Positions 12,330 through 23,532 of a DNA stretch of 64,000 nt are shown one piece after another. Under the pieces are notes generated by a model. The model was not told the origin of the DNA and did no database searches. It saw nothing but the letters and a program-made list of their open reading frames with translations. Each line of letters starts with the position of its first letter. Positions within the stretch are counted from its first letter, which is position 1. This DNA comes from Lenzites betulinus. Its lineage: Eukaryota; Basidiomycota; Agaricomycetes; Polyporales; Polyporaceae. The DNA lies in NCBI GenBank assembly GCA_022264855.1, contig JABYQU010000004.1:372001-436000 (forward strand), in the 5' to 3' direction. The position numbers and the translations under genes were made by a program.

Positions 12330-13123
12330 GCCTGGCCGACACACACGGACACCGGCCGCTGGCCCTGCACAAAAGTACTATCCTTCGGGCTCGACGGACT
12401 CATAGATGTATCCCCCGCGCATTCCTATTCTCCACGGACTCCATAGATGTATCCTTCCCACGATATCCCGCATCCTCGCTGTATTCCCTATGCTTGATAG
12501 ACACTCTCCCGGACTCGCACTGTAACAGTATACACACTAGACACACTATTTCTATACACCTTCTTGGGGACATTGTCATATACACACTGCGGTTCCGACT
12601 CATTCATCGCGCGATCGTGTTTGGACCCCATTTCTCCCGCCGACATCATTGATTCTGCATGAGCTTTCTCTCGGACGTTTCTTGCGGCCATGCGAGGATC
12701 ATGCTGGTAGACGCGCCTCGGCCGGCCTCCGATAATGATCCATGAATCTAGATGGACGACGTATGGTGCCTTCGCTGCATAGAGCTCGGCGTCGAACCCC
12801 CTTCCGCGAGCAGGACGGGCGCGCGCCGAAAGCCGGAGTGTGTGTGTCGCACCGAGCCCGCCTGGCCAGCCAGCCAGCGCCGAACCGAATCTAAGCGCCG
12901 CCGCTGCACTGTTCTCAGCTGCTGACAGTGACCGCGCACGGTGCGTCCTTCGAGAAGTTGAATGTGATTTGCTGCTTGCTCATCCACGTCAACCCCTAGC
13001 ACACCCATCTCGCAATCTCCGCCGACTGGCATTCGAGGGTACGCTGCGTATGAAATGCACTCATCACGGACGTCACCCGCACCCACAGCGCACTCCTTCG
13101 TCCCGGCGGGCGGCGCGCGCACC
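12330..13123. other. Intergenic or unresolved 5' region
   Basis: About 0.8 kb. From roughly 12780 to 13120 a plus-strand frame stays open and could carry upstream exons of the next gene, but I could not find a splice path that ends convincingly. No known domain is visible. Confidence 0.4.
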
Positions 13124-14600
13124 ATGCACACCACGCTCGTCCTGCTCCTCGAACTCTGCGTTAGAGTGCTGTCAGTCGTCTTCGTCCCGCCCCTGCTCAG
13201 ATGCCTTGCCGTATGGGAGCGCGGCGCCGCGCGCGCGCACGACCTTCTCTGCAGATTTTTCGCGATGCCACCCTGCCAAGTGTACGGCCCCAGGGAAAGC
13301 GCGGTGGTGATTGTCGGCGCAGACGACGGTGCGTGCGCCTGACGGTGATAGGAGGCGATCGCAGCCGCGCTGACTGGCAAATCGCGAACGCGCCTTGCAG
13401 ATGTAGGCAGGCATCTCGCGCTCGACTTCTCAGAGCGAGGGTGCACGGTGTTCGCACTGTGCCCTGACAGACCGGCCTCAGGCTCGAGCGAGGCCGTCCG
13501 CGACGCATCGAACGTGTCTTCAGTGAGGATCCCCCCTGCCGCTCGCTGCTGGGGTGCGCGACGCTGAACGGCGACGCAGCTTATCCAGGAGTGGCACAAG
13601 AGGATAAAGAGGTCCGGCCGTGCCCCGTGGGGCTTGGTCGCGCCCATCGTGCTCGACATGACCTCAGGGGCGCAGCGCACGCACGCAGTCGAGACCGTCG
13701 ATGCGTACTGCGGGACGCACAACCTCCACCTCGTCGCGGTGATCGTGCTGCAGACGAGTGGCCCCGCCCGTATGTGAGAACCTCCGCGCTCGCTCGACCC
13801 TAATTTACACGGTTTCCCGAAGCTCCCAAGCCACTCGCGGGCGGCGCCGCGGACGTTGCGGCCTGGGCAGCCATCGTCCGCCAGTGCCTCGTGGATCCTA
13901 TATCCGTGGTGTACGGCTACGCTGATTTGCTCGCGGCGGCCTCTGGACGGGTCGTCCTGCTCCTCGCTTGTGAGTTATTTCCAGCGTCTGCGGTGCGGCG
14001 CGTTCCTCAATACAGATGCAGCCGGCGATCAACTGGGAAGACCGTCCGCGCACCTGCGCGCGTTCGAGTCCGCAGCGCAGTATCTTCGCCGGGATTTTGA
14101 CCTGTTAGGCATCAGAGTCGCAACCGTGTCGGCTGGGCCCTTCGCCCCGGCGTCCAAGCCTGCCGCGCAGATGGCTAATGCCGCGAGGTGAGGCTTCGCC
14201 CTTCGAGCCCAAACCTTGTTACCAACCCTTGCGCGTACAACAGCCCACCGGGGGATGCCCTCGCTTCGAGTGGAAGTGCAGGTGAGCGCCTCCGCCTAAC
14301 AACGCTCGCTATGATTGTGATCGAAGATGCTAGACCGCGGACCGACCTTGCGGAGCGCCTTACAGGAGGTCGTACGGGCCTTCTTTGTTCGGTACGAAGA
14401 CGTGTGGTGCACCGTGTACGACATCATTCGATCGAGGTGAGAACACACAGAGGACCGTCGCAGGTTTCGCGCGCTGACGGTCTTGCAGGTATCCTAGGGA
14501 GCGTTACGTCGTCGGTTTCCATGCAATTTTCGAAGAAGTTTACCACACAATACCCGCGGCCCTCCGTCTCTGTCTTCGCCCGGAATCCTATCATCGTTGA
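13124..14600 (+). CDS. SDR-like Rossmann-fold protein with N-terminal membrane segment (DUF1776-like), about 362 aa
   Basis: Eight exons join in phase: 13124-13328, 13401-13522, 13580-13769, 13823-13969, 14016-14187, 14244-14281, 14334-14436, 14489-14600. The N-terminus is hydrophobic (LVLLLELCVRVLSVVFVPP), likely one membrane helix. It is followed by a Rossmann start AVVIVGADDDVGRHLAL and later SGRVVLLLAYAAGDQLG, HLRAFESAAQYLRRDF and GIRVATVSAGPF, matching the beta-4 to beta-6 order of short-chain dehydrogenases. A normal YxxxK catalytic pair is not obvious, as in the fungal DUF1776 proteins. The start is uncertain: ATG at 13055 is also in frame, and further upstream exons are possible. It converges with the ALKBH7-like gene 95 bp away. 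The gene is likely real; enzymatic activity is unproven. Confidence 0.65.
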
Positions 14601-14695
14601 CAGCACTGCCATCACCCCTGTCCATGCACTTTACGATCACGACGAATCATGAATGTACTACTACTAAATTATAATAACACAGGCCGGAATGTATC

Positions 14696-15702
14696 TCAAA
14701 CTGTTCCTCCCGTTTTCCGATCCTATGAGAATTAAGAAGCGGTGAGGCCATATGGCTGTACCATGAGGCAGCCTGCTCACCCGAATCATAATGCTCAAGC
14801 GCTGTCGTCCGTCCGGCTTCGCGAGGATAGAGTGTTGATAGTTGTATCGGATGGAATCACTGGGTGAGGGATGAGAGTCCGGCCTTAGGAGCGCTGCGAT
14901 CACTTACCGCTGCAGGTAGACGCTGCCGGACGGGAGTGGGAGCTCGTAGCACTCTTCGGGCGCAGAAGGATTTTCTAGTCGAAGGACGCGTTCGTCGCCC
15001 AGCGACACGCCCAAGATCCAGGAACTGCATTGCTCTAAGAAAAGTCGCTGCGTGTAGTAAGCGAGAGTACCCACCCGCTTGCCTCAACGTTATCAACATG
15101 CGGCTACGCGGTCGGAAGACGGATGAGCACATTGCGCCGTAAGTAGTTCAATGACGCCCACCAAAATCGCACCGCTAGACGCTAAGTGTAGTATATGGGT
15201 TTGCGTATCCTGTTCTGGATGGAGTTCACGGAGCCTCTCCAACAAAGGGGGCAACTCCGATATATCCTCCGGCCAGGAGGTGACGTGCATCTCACGGTAA
15301 TACTTGATGACGCCGTCGAAGTGGCCCTGAATGGTGTGTGAGCATTCCCTTACAGACGGAAGGGCGTGCACATGGACCCACCTCCTGGAAGTCATAAAGT
15401 TCATCGGGTAAGAAGAGTGCCCGGACGTCCTGTGTAACCGCGGGCGGAGACGTCCGAAGGAACTCTCGCCTTCTCCGTCGAAAGCGGCTGCCTTCCATAG
15501 AGTCTAGTTTCTGCAGTGCCGCTCTCAGCAACGTGGATTGCTCTCGCGCAGTGAAGAACTCCGGGTAGAACGCAAAGTCTCGTGGCATCCGTGCGCTGCT
15601 GAACTGTCTGGCAAATGAGTGGGAGTGGGCAGGCCATAACAGGTGCGCTCGACAGCCATAGGCCAGCGCCCTGCGACCCGCGGGGGCAAAAGGGGGGAAC
15701 AT
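14696..15702 (-). CDS. ALKBH7-like mitochondrial 2-oxoglutarate/Fe(II) dioxygenase, 245 aa
   Basis: Six exons in phase: 15702-15382, 15326-15162, 15103-15075, 15024-14908, 14859-14781, 14722-14696. The double-stranded beta-helix iron ligands are seen as His164 and Asp166 (PHVDN) and His220 (RYNYQHSIL). Arg231 and Arg237 in RQRLSIMIR fit the 2-oxoglutarate-binding arginines. The HLASSGAIL, EASGSWILGVSLG and VLRLEN blocks match ALKBH7 rather than DNA-repair AlkB. ALKBH7 acts in the mitochondrial matrix; here an Arg/Ser-rich start (MFPPFAPAGRRALAY, then FARQFSSAR) reads as a targeting presequence and supports the ATG at 15702. The stop follows ARG-LYS-THR residues after the beta-helix. The gene is divergent from the carrier-like gene and shares its promoter. 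Confidence 0.85.
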
Positions 15703-15994
15703 GCCGTACGCCCAGAAGGCACAGGTGAGTACGCTGTCGCCCAACCAGGTACTACAGTGGCGGCACTGCTCAAAGAGGAGGTCTGCGTGATCGCGAATCT
15801 TGTTGGACGCGGGCGCTTGGCCATCGTCGCGGAGTGCCGGATGCCGGGCGCTGCCGAACGAGATGCTTTGTGGCGTTAGGCGCGTGCCGCGTAGGCCGTC
15901 GGCGTTCCTCTCGGCGTCTGTTCCCCTCCCGCCGTCACGGTCTGCCCGACTCTGTTCCCGCGAGCTGCCAGGCACTTCATGCTCGCGCCTTTGC
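15703..15994. promoter_or_regulatory. Compact bidirectional promoter between two mitochondrial-type genes
   Basis: Only 292 bp separate the start codons of the ALKBH7-like gene (minus) and the carrier-like gene (plus), so both promoters must lie here. No clear TATA box was seen. Confidence 0.5.
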
Positions 15995-17270
15995 ATGTCG
16001 CACAAAGCTGAGGATGGCGTGCAACAGCAACAACAAACCAACTCCTACTACGCTGCGCTTGCGCGAACAGCGACGCGCAGTCTCGCTCTCTACTTCTCGC
16101 GCCCGGTCAGACTATTCAGACCGTCCAAAGGTGCGCCTCCACGCGCAATCTCGTGCGCTCCAGTCAACTTACAGCATGCCTGAAGTCAGCGGATGGCACT
16201 CGCTTCGTGGACTAGCCGATAGTCAGGGTAAATCACTATCGCCCACTTACATCTCGTGGCTGGTGAAGGAGCATGGGGTACGTCTTCCGATCCGTTCCCC
16301 CTTCCGCCGCACCTCATCCCCGCACGAAGTGGCTGGTGATTCCGAAACACTTCCTACCTCCGATGCTCGTAAACGGCCTGCTGGGACTGGTCCTCTGGTC
16401 AACGTACACCGAAGCATCGAGTCAGCTCGAGCCCTACCTCGCCTGTCATCCCACCACCCTCGCTGCTATATCGGGCGCCACGGCCGGCGGCGCACAAGCC
16501 CTACTGGCTGCCCCAGCCGAGAACATGCGCTTCGCGCTCGAGGGCACTTCGCGCGCGACGGGATGGCACGACGCGTGGAAGGAGGTCTTTCGGGGCACGG
16601 AACCCTCGACGAACCTGCGACGCCAAGAACAGCTGCAGGAAGCGCGCCAGGTCAGGGAGTGGATGAGAGAGGTCGGCGGGATGGCCGGCCGCGGCTGGGA
16701 GGGCTGGGGCTGGGGGTGTGCCAAAGATATCTGCGGTACGGCCGCGCTCGAGCTCGTCCCCGTCCATGTCCGTGCACTCATGCCCGAGCACGTAATGCAG
16801 GTTTCGCGGTGTTCTTCGCCATCTTCGATGTCACGCGCCGTTGCGCCATTGAGACGAAGGCGTTCTCGCAGGAACTCGTAGAGCGGAATTGGCCGGAGGA
16901 CAAGCGGCTGGGCTCGTTCCGAAGACATACTCCGAGGATAGTTCATGCCACGACTCTCGTAACGGGCGGGGCCATTGCGGGCCTAGCGTACGAGCTCACT
17001 TGCCGTCCCTGGGATGCCGCCCGAAAAGCAGTGCACATCGACAGGCTCGCCCCTGTGCGGGAGCAGCACTCTATCCCGGCCATCATCCTACGGAAAATCG
17101 GCGAAGAGGGCGTGCGGTCGCTATTCAGCAACCCCGCGCACGTTCCTCACGACCCCTCGGCATCGCGGATGCGCCGGCGCATGAACGCTGCCTTGCGGAC
17201 GCTGGGACGTGTCGGACCCTGGGGTGTGGGCTTTCTCGTGTGGGAAGCGTTTGGGCCGGGGATATCTTAG
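15995..17270 (+). CDS. Mitochondrial carrier-like membrane protein, 367 aa
   Basis: Four exons in phase: 15995-16130, 16186-16277, 16330-16735, 16801-17270. Three copies of the carrier signature Px[DE]xx[RK] can be traced: a degenerate PVRLFR in the first repeat, PAENMR in the second and PWDAAR in the third. Glycine-rich helix contacts (ISGATAGGAQALLA and VTGGAIAGLAYEL) sit just before the last two. This is the three-fold SLC25 layout, so an inner-membrane or outer-membrane carrier homologue is likely. The substrate cannot be assigned, and the broken first motif suggests a divergent member. The intron at 16131-16185 ends in an AAG acceptor. The start has a Gln-rich tract (VQQQQQ). It shares a 292-bp promoter with the ALKBH7-like gene. 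Confidence 0.8.
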
Positions 17271-20200
17271 CTACATCAATCGATGCTGGATCTACTTACT
17301 ATACTCGTTTGAATGGGCTTTGTCATGCTCGGGTCAACCTGGTATTCGACATAACCGTATACCGAATATCGGGTCCAGTAGAGGGGGCGGGAGTGCCTGC
17401 GGAGCCCAGCCGCGAGCGAGCGGAAAGCCGATGCGTTCTGCGCTCCAGAGTCCGCTGAATCAAGTCAACTAGGACACACAACTAGCTTGCCAAAAGGAGC
17501 TGCGGGCGCCCACAAGTGGAAACGAGGACGAAAGGAGTACGTACACTGCTCGCGCAGGGTGTGTCCTCGAGCCCGCCCCAGCTGCCCCAAGGGTGCCGCT
17601 GTGTCTCCCGCGCCGGTATGGCGCTAGGCGACGATCGCGGTTGGCTCGCGGAAGGGCAACCATCAGGAAACGGGATTGCCCTAGAAGAGTTGGGGGCACG
17701 AAGTCTGGACGCACGACCTGAAGCAGGATACGCTGGCGGCATGTGCTCAGAGTACCTGGTGGCGGGAAGCAGGCTGAGAGAGAGCGTAGCGTGAGGCGCG
17801 AAGAAGGGCGATTCGAATCACTTTGTTTGACGAGCCGTCGCACTACGTCAACAGTACGAGAGCAGGTGTGTTACGCGAGCCATCCAAGTGCCCAAGTTCG
17901 GAGGCGTCCTCAGGGACTGCAATTGATTCAATGACGGCGCTCAGTCTCCAACTTGCATACTCCGTCGCGCGCGGCGGCGCTGCGGCTGCCATGTACCAGC
18001 CCCAACATGACCCCCTTGGCGATTCCTGTATTGCTCCACCTCATTTCAAGTGCAGCGCACGGCGCAACCAGTGGAATAGCGGTCTATACAAACGAGGAAG
18101 GCACAGGTTAGCCTACACATCAATTCAATCCGACAGTCCGCGAGGCTCGGCGGGCGCGAATCGGGTGCACTCACTCTCCAACGGGCCGCTGCGCTGTTGC
18201 CCTCCCGTGTGCACCTGGTACGGGCTGGTGGTGCTCGCGCTGACCGGGTTGTACGGCACATGGTGCGTCTGTCGCGGTTGTCTCGGAATGTTGACCATAC
18301 GGAGACAGACGGACCTCTGATATAGCCACAATGCGTTCAGAGCCCGTCTCGACGCGTCATAAGAGCCAGGAACTTACCCATGTGGACGGGGGAGGCCGTG
18401 CTGGATGATATCCTTGTAGCTAACGTGCGCTCGAGTTCCAGCCGAGCACCACGCCCGGCACAGGCTGTCGGACAACGGAGAAAGGAGCATCAGAGTTCAT
18501 ATCCTATATGCCCGTCTCTGCTTTCGGTGATGCGTCAGTCTCCAGCACCAGCGGGGCGCGGGCATGGCAGCGGATATGGATGAAACACGCATTTGTATGT
18601 CATGCAGTACTTCACGCTCGTGGTGTTTATTGCTCATTTCGTGCGAGGCGGCGCACACTTAGATCTGCAGGTACACAGTCTGATCGTCGCGGCTCCCCCA
18701 CGGCGGAAGCATGGTCAGACATGGACAGCTGCTCCATGCCTACCCAATAGCTGCTCCGAGAGGTGTGCTCATGCCGTAGCCGTGAGGGTACTAGTAGGTG
18801 CAGCAGTCCCACCCGGCTGCTGATATTGAATCATGCTGTCCCAGTTTCTCCGTCGCAGCCCGTCATGGGACTGTTGCAGATCTGCGGATCCGAGCGGGAT
18901 GGGGATGGAGTTGAGCTATAATACGCACCACCTATGGGTATATTTCCCTGCGCATTCTACCAGCACCGTCGGCGGTGGATGGATTGCGCCCTTGGGATGG
19001 CACGTCCGCGGCCTGCAGGCGGCGAGTGGGGGCCTTGAGGGCCTTGAGGACCTAGGAGCCCTCCGAGGCCGAGGGGCGGAGAGGGGGCGGCACGACGGGG
19101 AGAGCGTCGCGGAGTTGAGTGCGATGTCGATCTTCTCTCTGCGGGCGCAAATTGATAAGACGATCTGCACAGGAGCCTAGAGAGCGGAGGCCCGTGCCGT
19201 TCGCTCGATCCAGAGTATGCACAGAGAGCACGAGCAGTTGTGAGCACCGGCGTCCTGCTTTCCGCAGGTTGTAGGTGACGTGGCGGGGTGAAGGTCGTCT
19301 GTCGCTCGAGGCGGGAGAAGGCTTCGAGCAGTCGACGTCTACCGGCAGCAAGTTGACGCCGTCGATTTCCCGCAGAGATGGGGTTCAACACCGCTTCTGG
19401 TTACCAGCAGGCCACCGCAGAAATTACTTGGACGCCGTCACCAGCATCCGCCCATTTATCGACTTCATACCGGTGGAGAGACGTTGCAGGGAAGGATGTG
19501 CGCGGGCGGTTGGGGGCGTTACGTGCCCACCAGCGTAGCAGTGATTCCCTGGACGTCGGAAGGCACCGCGTGCTTCGTACGGCTCTGGAAAACGGCCAGC
19601 GCCCCGCAGGCCTCAAGGCGAACCTCGCAGACAGCTGAGTGGCATGCATTCCGTTGAATGTCCTATTGAGTCCGCAAGGAACCCGATGGTTCACCCACAA
19701 CGCAGCGCGTTGGCCCTGCCGCTCTCTAGAAGTAGGCGGGCCACTTCTTTTTTCTAGCCGGCGGTGAACCGCTAGAATGATCCACGCCTGCGGGGACCCT
19801 TGAACTCTGTCCCGAGCGAGCAGGGCTCGCTCATATCCGCCCTCTGCCCGACCCCCGTTGGATGGTCAATGGGAAGCTGTCCAGGCCCTCCCGCAACGCC
19901 TTCAAGCGGCTGCGCATGCTGGGAGGCCTACGCGAGCCTGGATCTCCAGCACACAAGGTAGTCGGCTTCCGGTGAGATTTGCCTCGCCGTACTATCGACG
20001 GCATTTGTGCTTCCTCACACACCGACTGGCTGGCAGTCGCTGACGGTTGGCATTAGGGCATTACTGCACCCGGCGTGCAGAAGGGTGTGGGCGCTGGGCT
20101 ACGGACCACGGTGGTTTCCGGGTAGCCCGGTGCTCGTGGAGGGGTGATTGCTACTCGCGATCTCGGAGTTGAAGCATCCGCGAAGGGTCACCGAACAAAT

Positions 20201-20741
20201 GGTGTGTATCGGATTGAATTGGACCGAGTGTAATCGACACGGATCGAGAGCGCGGGGAGACGTAAGTGAGGTGCCGTGTGCGATGTAATTGTCTGCCGCG
20301 GGGATGGGAATCAGCGTGCGAGAGATGAGGAGCGCATGCGGGAGGGGGCGATCGGGGGATGCACTCGGCGGGCTCGCAGGCGCCGGGGCGCGCGTCGCGT
20401 CGCGAGTCGCGCCTGAGTCGCGCGACGCGTCTCATCTCGTCACCCTCGCACCCGCCCCACGTGCCCCAGTCGCTCTGCGATATCTGGTAGAGTCCTGTTC
20501 CGAGTACGATGTGCGTATTATGCACGTATTTATATAGCGTCGTTTAACTCGTCGTACGTGCAAACGTGTGCTTGTAGCCGAAATGGGCGCTCACAGCGAG
20601 GGCATGTGGACGGGCATGTGCGTCGCTGCGCACGAAGCGGTTCTGTACTGTATACTATTGACAAGATGTATTGTAAGGAGTATGGAGACTTGTGCGACTT
20701 GCTCGCCCGCGGGAGACCAGCTGTCTCAATCAACGGTGACC
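17271..20741. other. Gene-poor region, 3.5 kb
   Basis: This is the longest gene-free stretch in the window. Open frames exist on both strands (up to about 165 codons near 17823-18320), but none shows a domain, convincing splice structure or typical codon pattern. No terminal repeats or transposase motifs were seen. It may hold a noncoding RNA, a degraded element or a lineage-specific gene. Confidence 0.45.
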
Positions 20742-22717
20742 TCACACTCTCTTCATCACAAGCCTGAGAGATGGCACATGCAGGCGGCGATCCTGACCCT
20801 CGCCGCTAAAGTAGAGCGCGTTGATCGCGGCGTTGTTACGCACACCCCATAGATCCTGCCCGTTCCAGTACGGGTAGCAGCCCATATGTTTCATACCGTT
20901 GTACCCAGGGATACCGGTATCCAGTCTAGCAGGAGAGTACTGTCAGTACATCGCAGTTTTAAAGACCACTAGAGATCACGTACCTGAACTCGTCGCGACG
21001 CCCCGAGGGACGCAGCGCGAGTCGGCCCAGCGCGCCGAATCTGCTAAGCACGTCGACGCCATCAAGGGTATAGCTTTCGAGGTAGAGCGTTCCTTTCTCC
21101 TCTGCGACACGCGCAGAGGAGTTGCCAAGGTCGGCTCCGTCGACGCGCCAGTCCCCTGCATAGAGGTCTGTGGCCATGCCGGCGAGGGCTTGGTCGATGG
21201 CCGGCTGCATGAGCTCAAACGCGTCGTAGGCAAGCTTCGCGGCATCGGGATAGCGTCCCGCCATAAGCACGACAATACCATAGGACGTTCCCGGATGAAT
21301 GGCGAGCGCGGCGTGGTACCCCGCCATTGCGCCCACTGCGAGAGTGGCGGGTGGCGCTGTGAGTAAATGAGTGTCGGTGATGTGGAGATAGGACTTACGC
21401 TTCCAGTAGATCTTGCGCACACGTCCATTAGAGTCTTCGGCCTTGATGATCTCCCACATGAGCCCGAGCTCGGTCCAGTCGTCCTCAAACGTATGCGCGG
21501 GTATTAGCCACTTGTCCCGGCTGTACGATGTAATCTGGCTCTTCGGATGGCGCGGGTTCAATATCGTCTGCGTAACCGTGATGAGATCCGAGAGCGACGA
21601 AAATTGGCCGGCGGCGGGGTTCATCGCGTCAAGGAAGTCTTGGTCCTGATAATCCGTGAAGGTCAATACACATATCGTTATCACTTGCACTGCGAGAGAG
21701 ACGTACAGCGACCTCTGGGGCGAGGGACGGCACGACTACAAGGTGCTTATTTTCTTCTGTCGCCAGGAAATGGCTCCCGTTGAGGCCCATAGGCTCGAAT
21801 ATATCGCGCTTCATGAGATCAGCGTAGCTGATGACTGTTTTGTCTCCTGCAGCCGCGCTACTAGCAGCTGCCAATGCAAGACCCAGTGCCGCAACGCCTG
21901 TGTTCGAGTATGCGGGATGGAACAAAGGTGGCGAAGTGAGGTGATGCAGAGCAATGGCGCCCATAAGGTCTTCCTGGGTAGGGAATGGGCGCCCGTTAGT
22001 CGGTGGCGGACCCATGCCGAACATGTTGTGAGGCCAGTTGGAGACCGTCCCCGCGGGCCAATCTCTCCCGAGACCAGAAAGATGGGTGGCAAGCTGGAAG
22101 AGGGTGATGGGCGGTGTGTCCGACCAACTTTCCGACACCACCTTCGGGTCGAGGCCATCGAGGCGAAGCTTGAAATCCTTCAGGTACTTGTCGACGGGGT
22201 CATCCCTACATGAATGAGCCGTAAATATGAATTCTCGTAATAAGGAAAGATGTGCATGAAACGCCACAGACCATGAGATGATCCCTTTCTGTTCCAAGAT
22301 GAAGCCCTCGATGATAGGAAAGAGTTTTGCCGTAGAAGCGATGCGGTAGGCAGAATGGCTCGTAGTCGCAGGAGAGCCAGTCTCGTTTCCGCGCGTGACC
22401 CCGAAGTTCTTCTCATACAGCGGCCCATCCTTGGTCACAATCGCGAACGAGAGGCTGTCTATGTCTCCTACAGCGAAGCGAGACGACAGATACTGATCTA
22501 CAGCATTTACTCCGCCACGGATGGCAGGGTGCGTCGAGGACGGCGCTGTATCTGCGAAGAGATTCGGGAGGAAAGGGCGACAGTCCCACCGGTTGTTCGC
22601 CGCCGAGTTACCTCGCAAGGTGAACGCTGAGAGGGGAAGTTGCTGCAAGTGCCCAGAGTAATAGCCGCCAGCAAGCAGGGAGGCCAGCCCGACGGAGATA
22701 GTGAGGCCAAGTCCCAT
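20742..22717 (-). CDS. Beta-lactamase-like serine hydrolase (class C/LACTB-type fold), 582 aa
   Basis: Five exons in phase: 22717-22272, 22205-21707, 21645-21399, 21356-20984, 20925-20742. The catalytic SxxK motif is Ser128-Thr-Ala-Lys131 (YRIASTAKLFP), the second motif is PAYSNTG (YxN), and HPGTSYG lies where the third motif is expected. The GIISWDDPVDKYL stretch is typical of fungal beta-lactamase-family hydrolases and confirms the first intron. The N-terminus MGLGLTISVGLASLLAGGYY is a signal peptide or anchor, so the enzyme is probably secreted or membrane-bound. A long C-terminal domain after about residue 450 ends LRLVMKRV. Fungal members hydrolyse esters, amides or xenobiotic lactams; the natural substrate cannot be read from sequence. 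It is not evidence of antibiotic resistance. Confidence 0.85.
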
Positions 22718-23532
22718 CGTGGAACTCAGACAGCGGGTGGGTGGAAGGCGACTCGCAACTGGCGGGAGTGTTCCATCCCCTTATAAGTACGAAGAGCCTT
22801 GAACCTTATGAGCGTCCCTGCAGATATACATCACAGGACTGCCGGCATGTTCTACTCGATTGGTCCGGCGGGAATGTACTGCAGTCAATTCGTCAAAATC
22901 GATATCATATTCACGTTGCTCAGCATTGGCCCTGGAAACGAATGCCGACTCGGACTTACTTGCAAAGAGGTCTTCGTGGGCTGAATATTGAGGCCTTGAG
23001 GCACCGACGCCTCAGGGCTCTGGTACAGGTCATGGGTGAAACGATCAGAAGGATATGTCTGTGCGACGCTGGCGCTGTGCTGAAACTTCTTCGAAGTATG
23101 GGCGGCGGGCGGTCGACGTCCAGGGTGCTTAAGCTTTTGAGGCCTGCTGGCTTCCACCGTCCAAGGGTGGATCTGCAATGTGTTTACGTGAGCAATCGGA
23201 GCCTGCAAGAGCCTACAAGAGCCCCTACTGAAGTACTGACTGCCATGGAAGGTGCTGATACCTGCTAGTTCAGAGTCAAGAGTCGGGTAGCTTTCTTTGT
23301 GACCCTGTCAGGTTTGTGAGTATACGTACGTAATCCATATTATACTTATATCACTGTTAACTGCTTACTTGATAGAACTCACATTTTAATTTCTGGCAAG
23401 TTCGATCACGATTGCCTCTTCCATCTCCCCGCTCGCCGTAAATACCGCCATCGTGCGCGTTCGCCTCTTCCACCGCCACTTCGCCTTGAAGACATACAGA
23501 ATCACAGCAACGACGTCAGACGTATACCCGCC
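22718..23532. other. Divergent intergenic region between the serine hydrolase and CHORD gene
   Basis: The 815 bp hold both promoters. A 175-codon open frame at 22741-23268 on the plus strand shows no known motif and begins only 24 bp from the divergent gene's start, so I treat it as noncoding. Confidence 0.55.

Noticed and set aside
12752..12790. First exon MDD spliced by GTATGG..CATAG to the SDR-like gene
   Set aside because: The intron would be only 22 nt, too short for a fungal spliceosomal intron.
12748..13722. 324-codon minus-strand open frame
   Set aside because: It lies antisense to the phase-consistent SDR-like exons, has no domain and its composition reflects the GC-rich opposite strand.
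17806..17822. GATTCGAATC as a possible tRNA B box
   Set aside because: No matching A box, acceptor stem or anticodon arm could be built around it.
17823..18320. 165-codon plus-strand open frame
   Set aside because: No known domain, no splice context and an amino-acid composition unlike the real genes nearby.
22741..23268. 175-codon plus-strand open frame
   Set aside because: No recognisable motif, and it starts in the immediate 5' flank of the divergent hydrolase gene.
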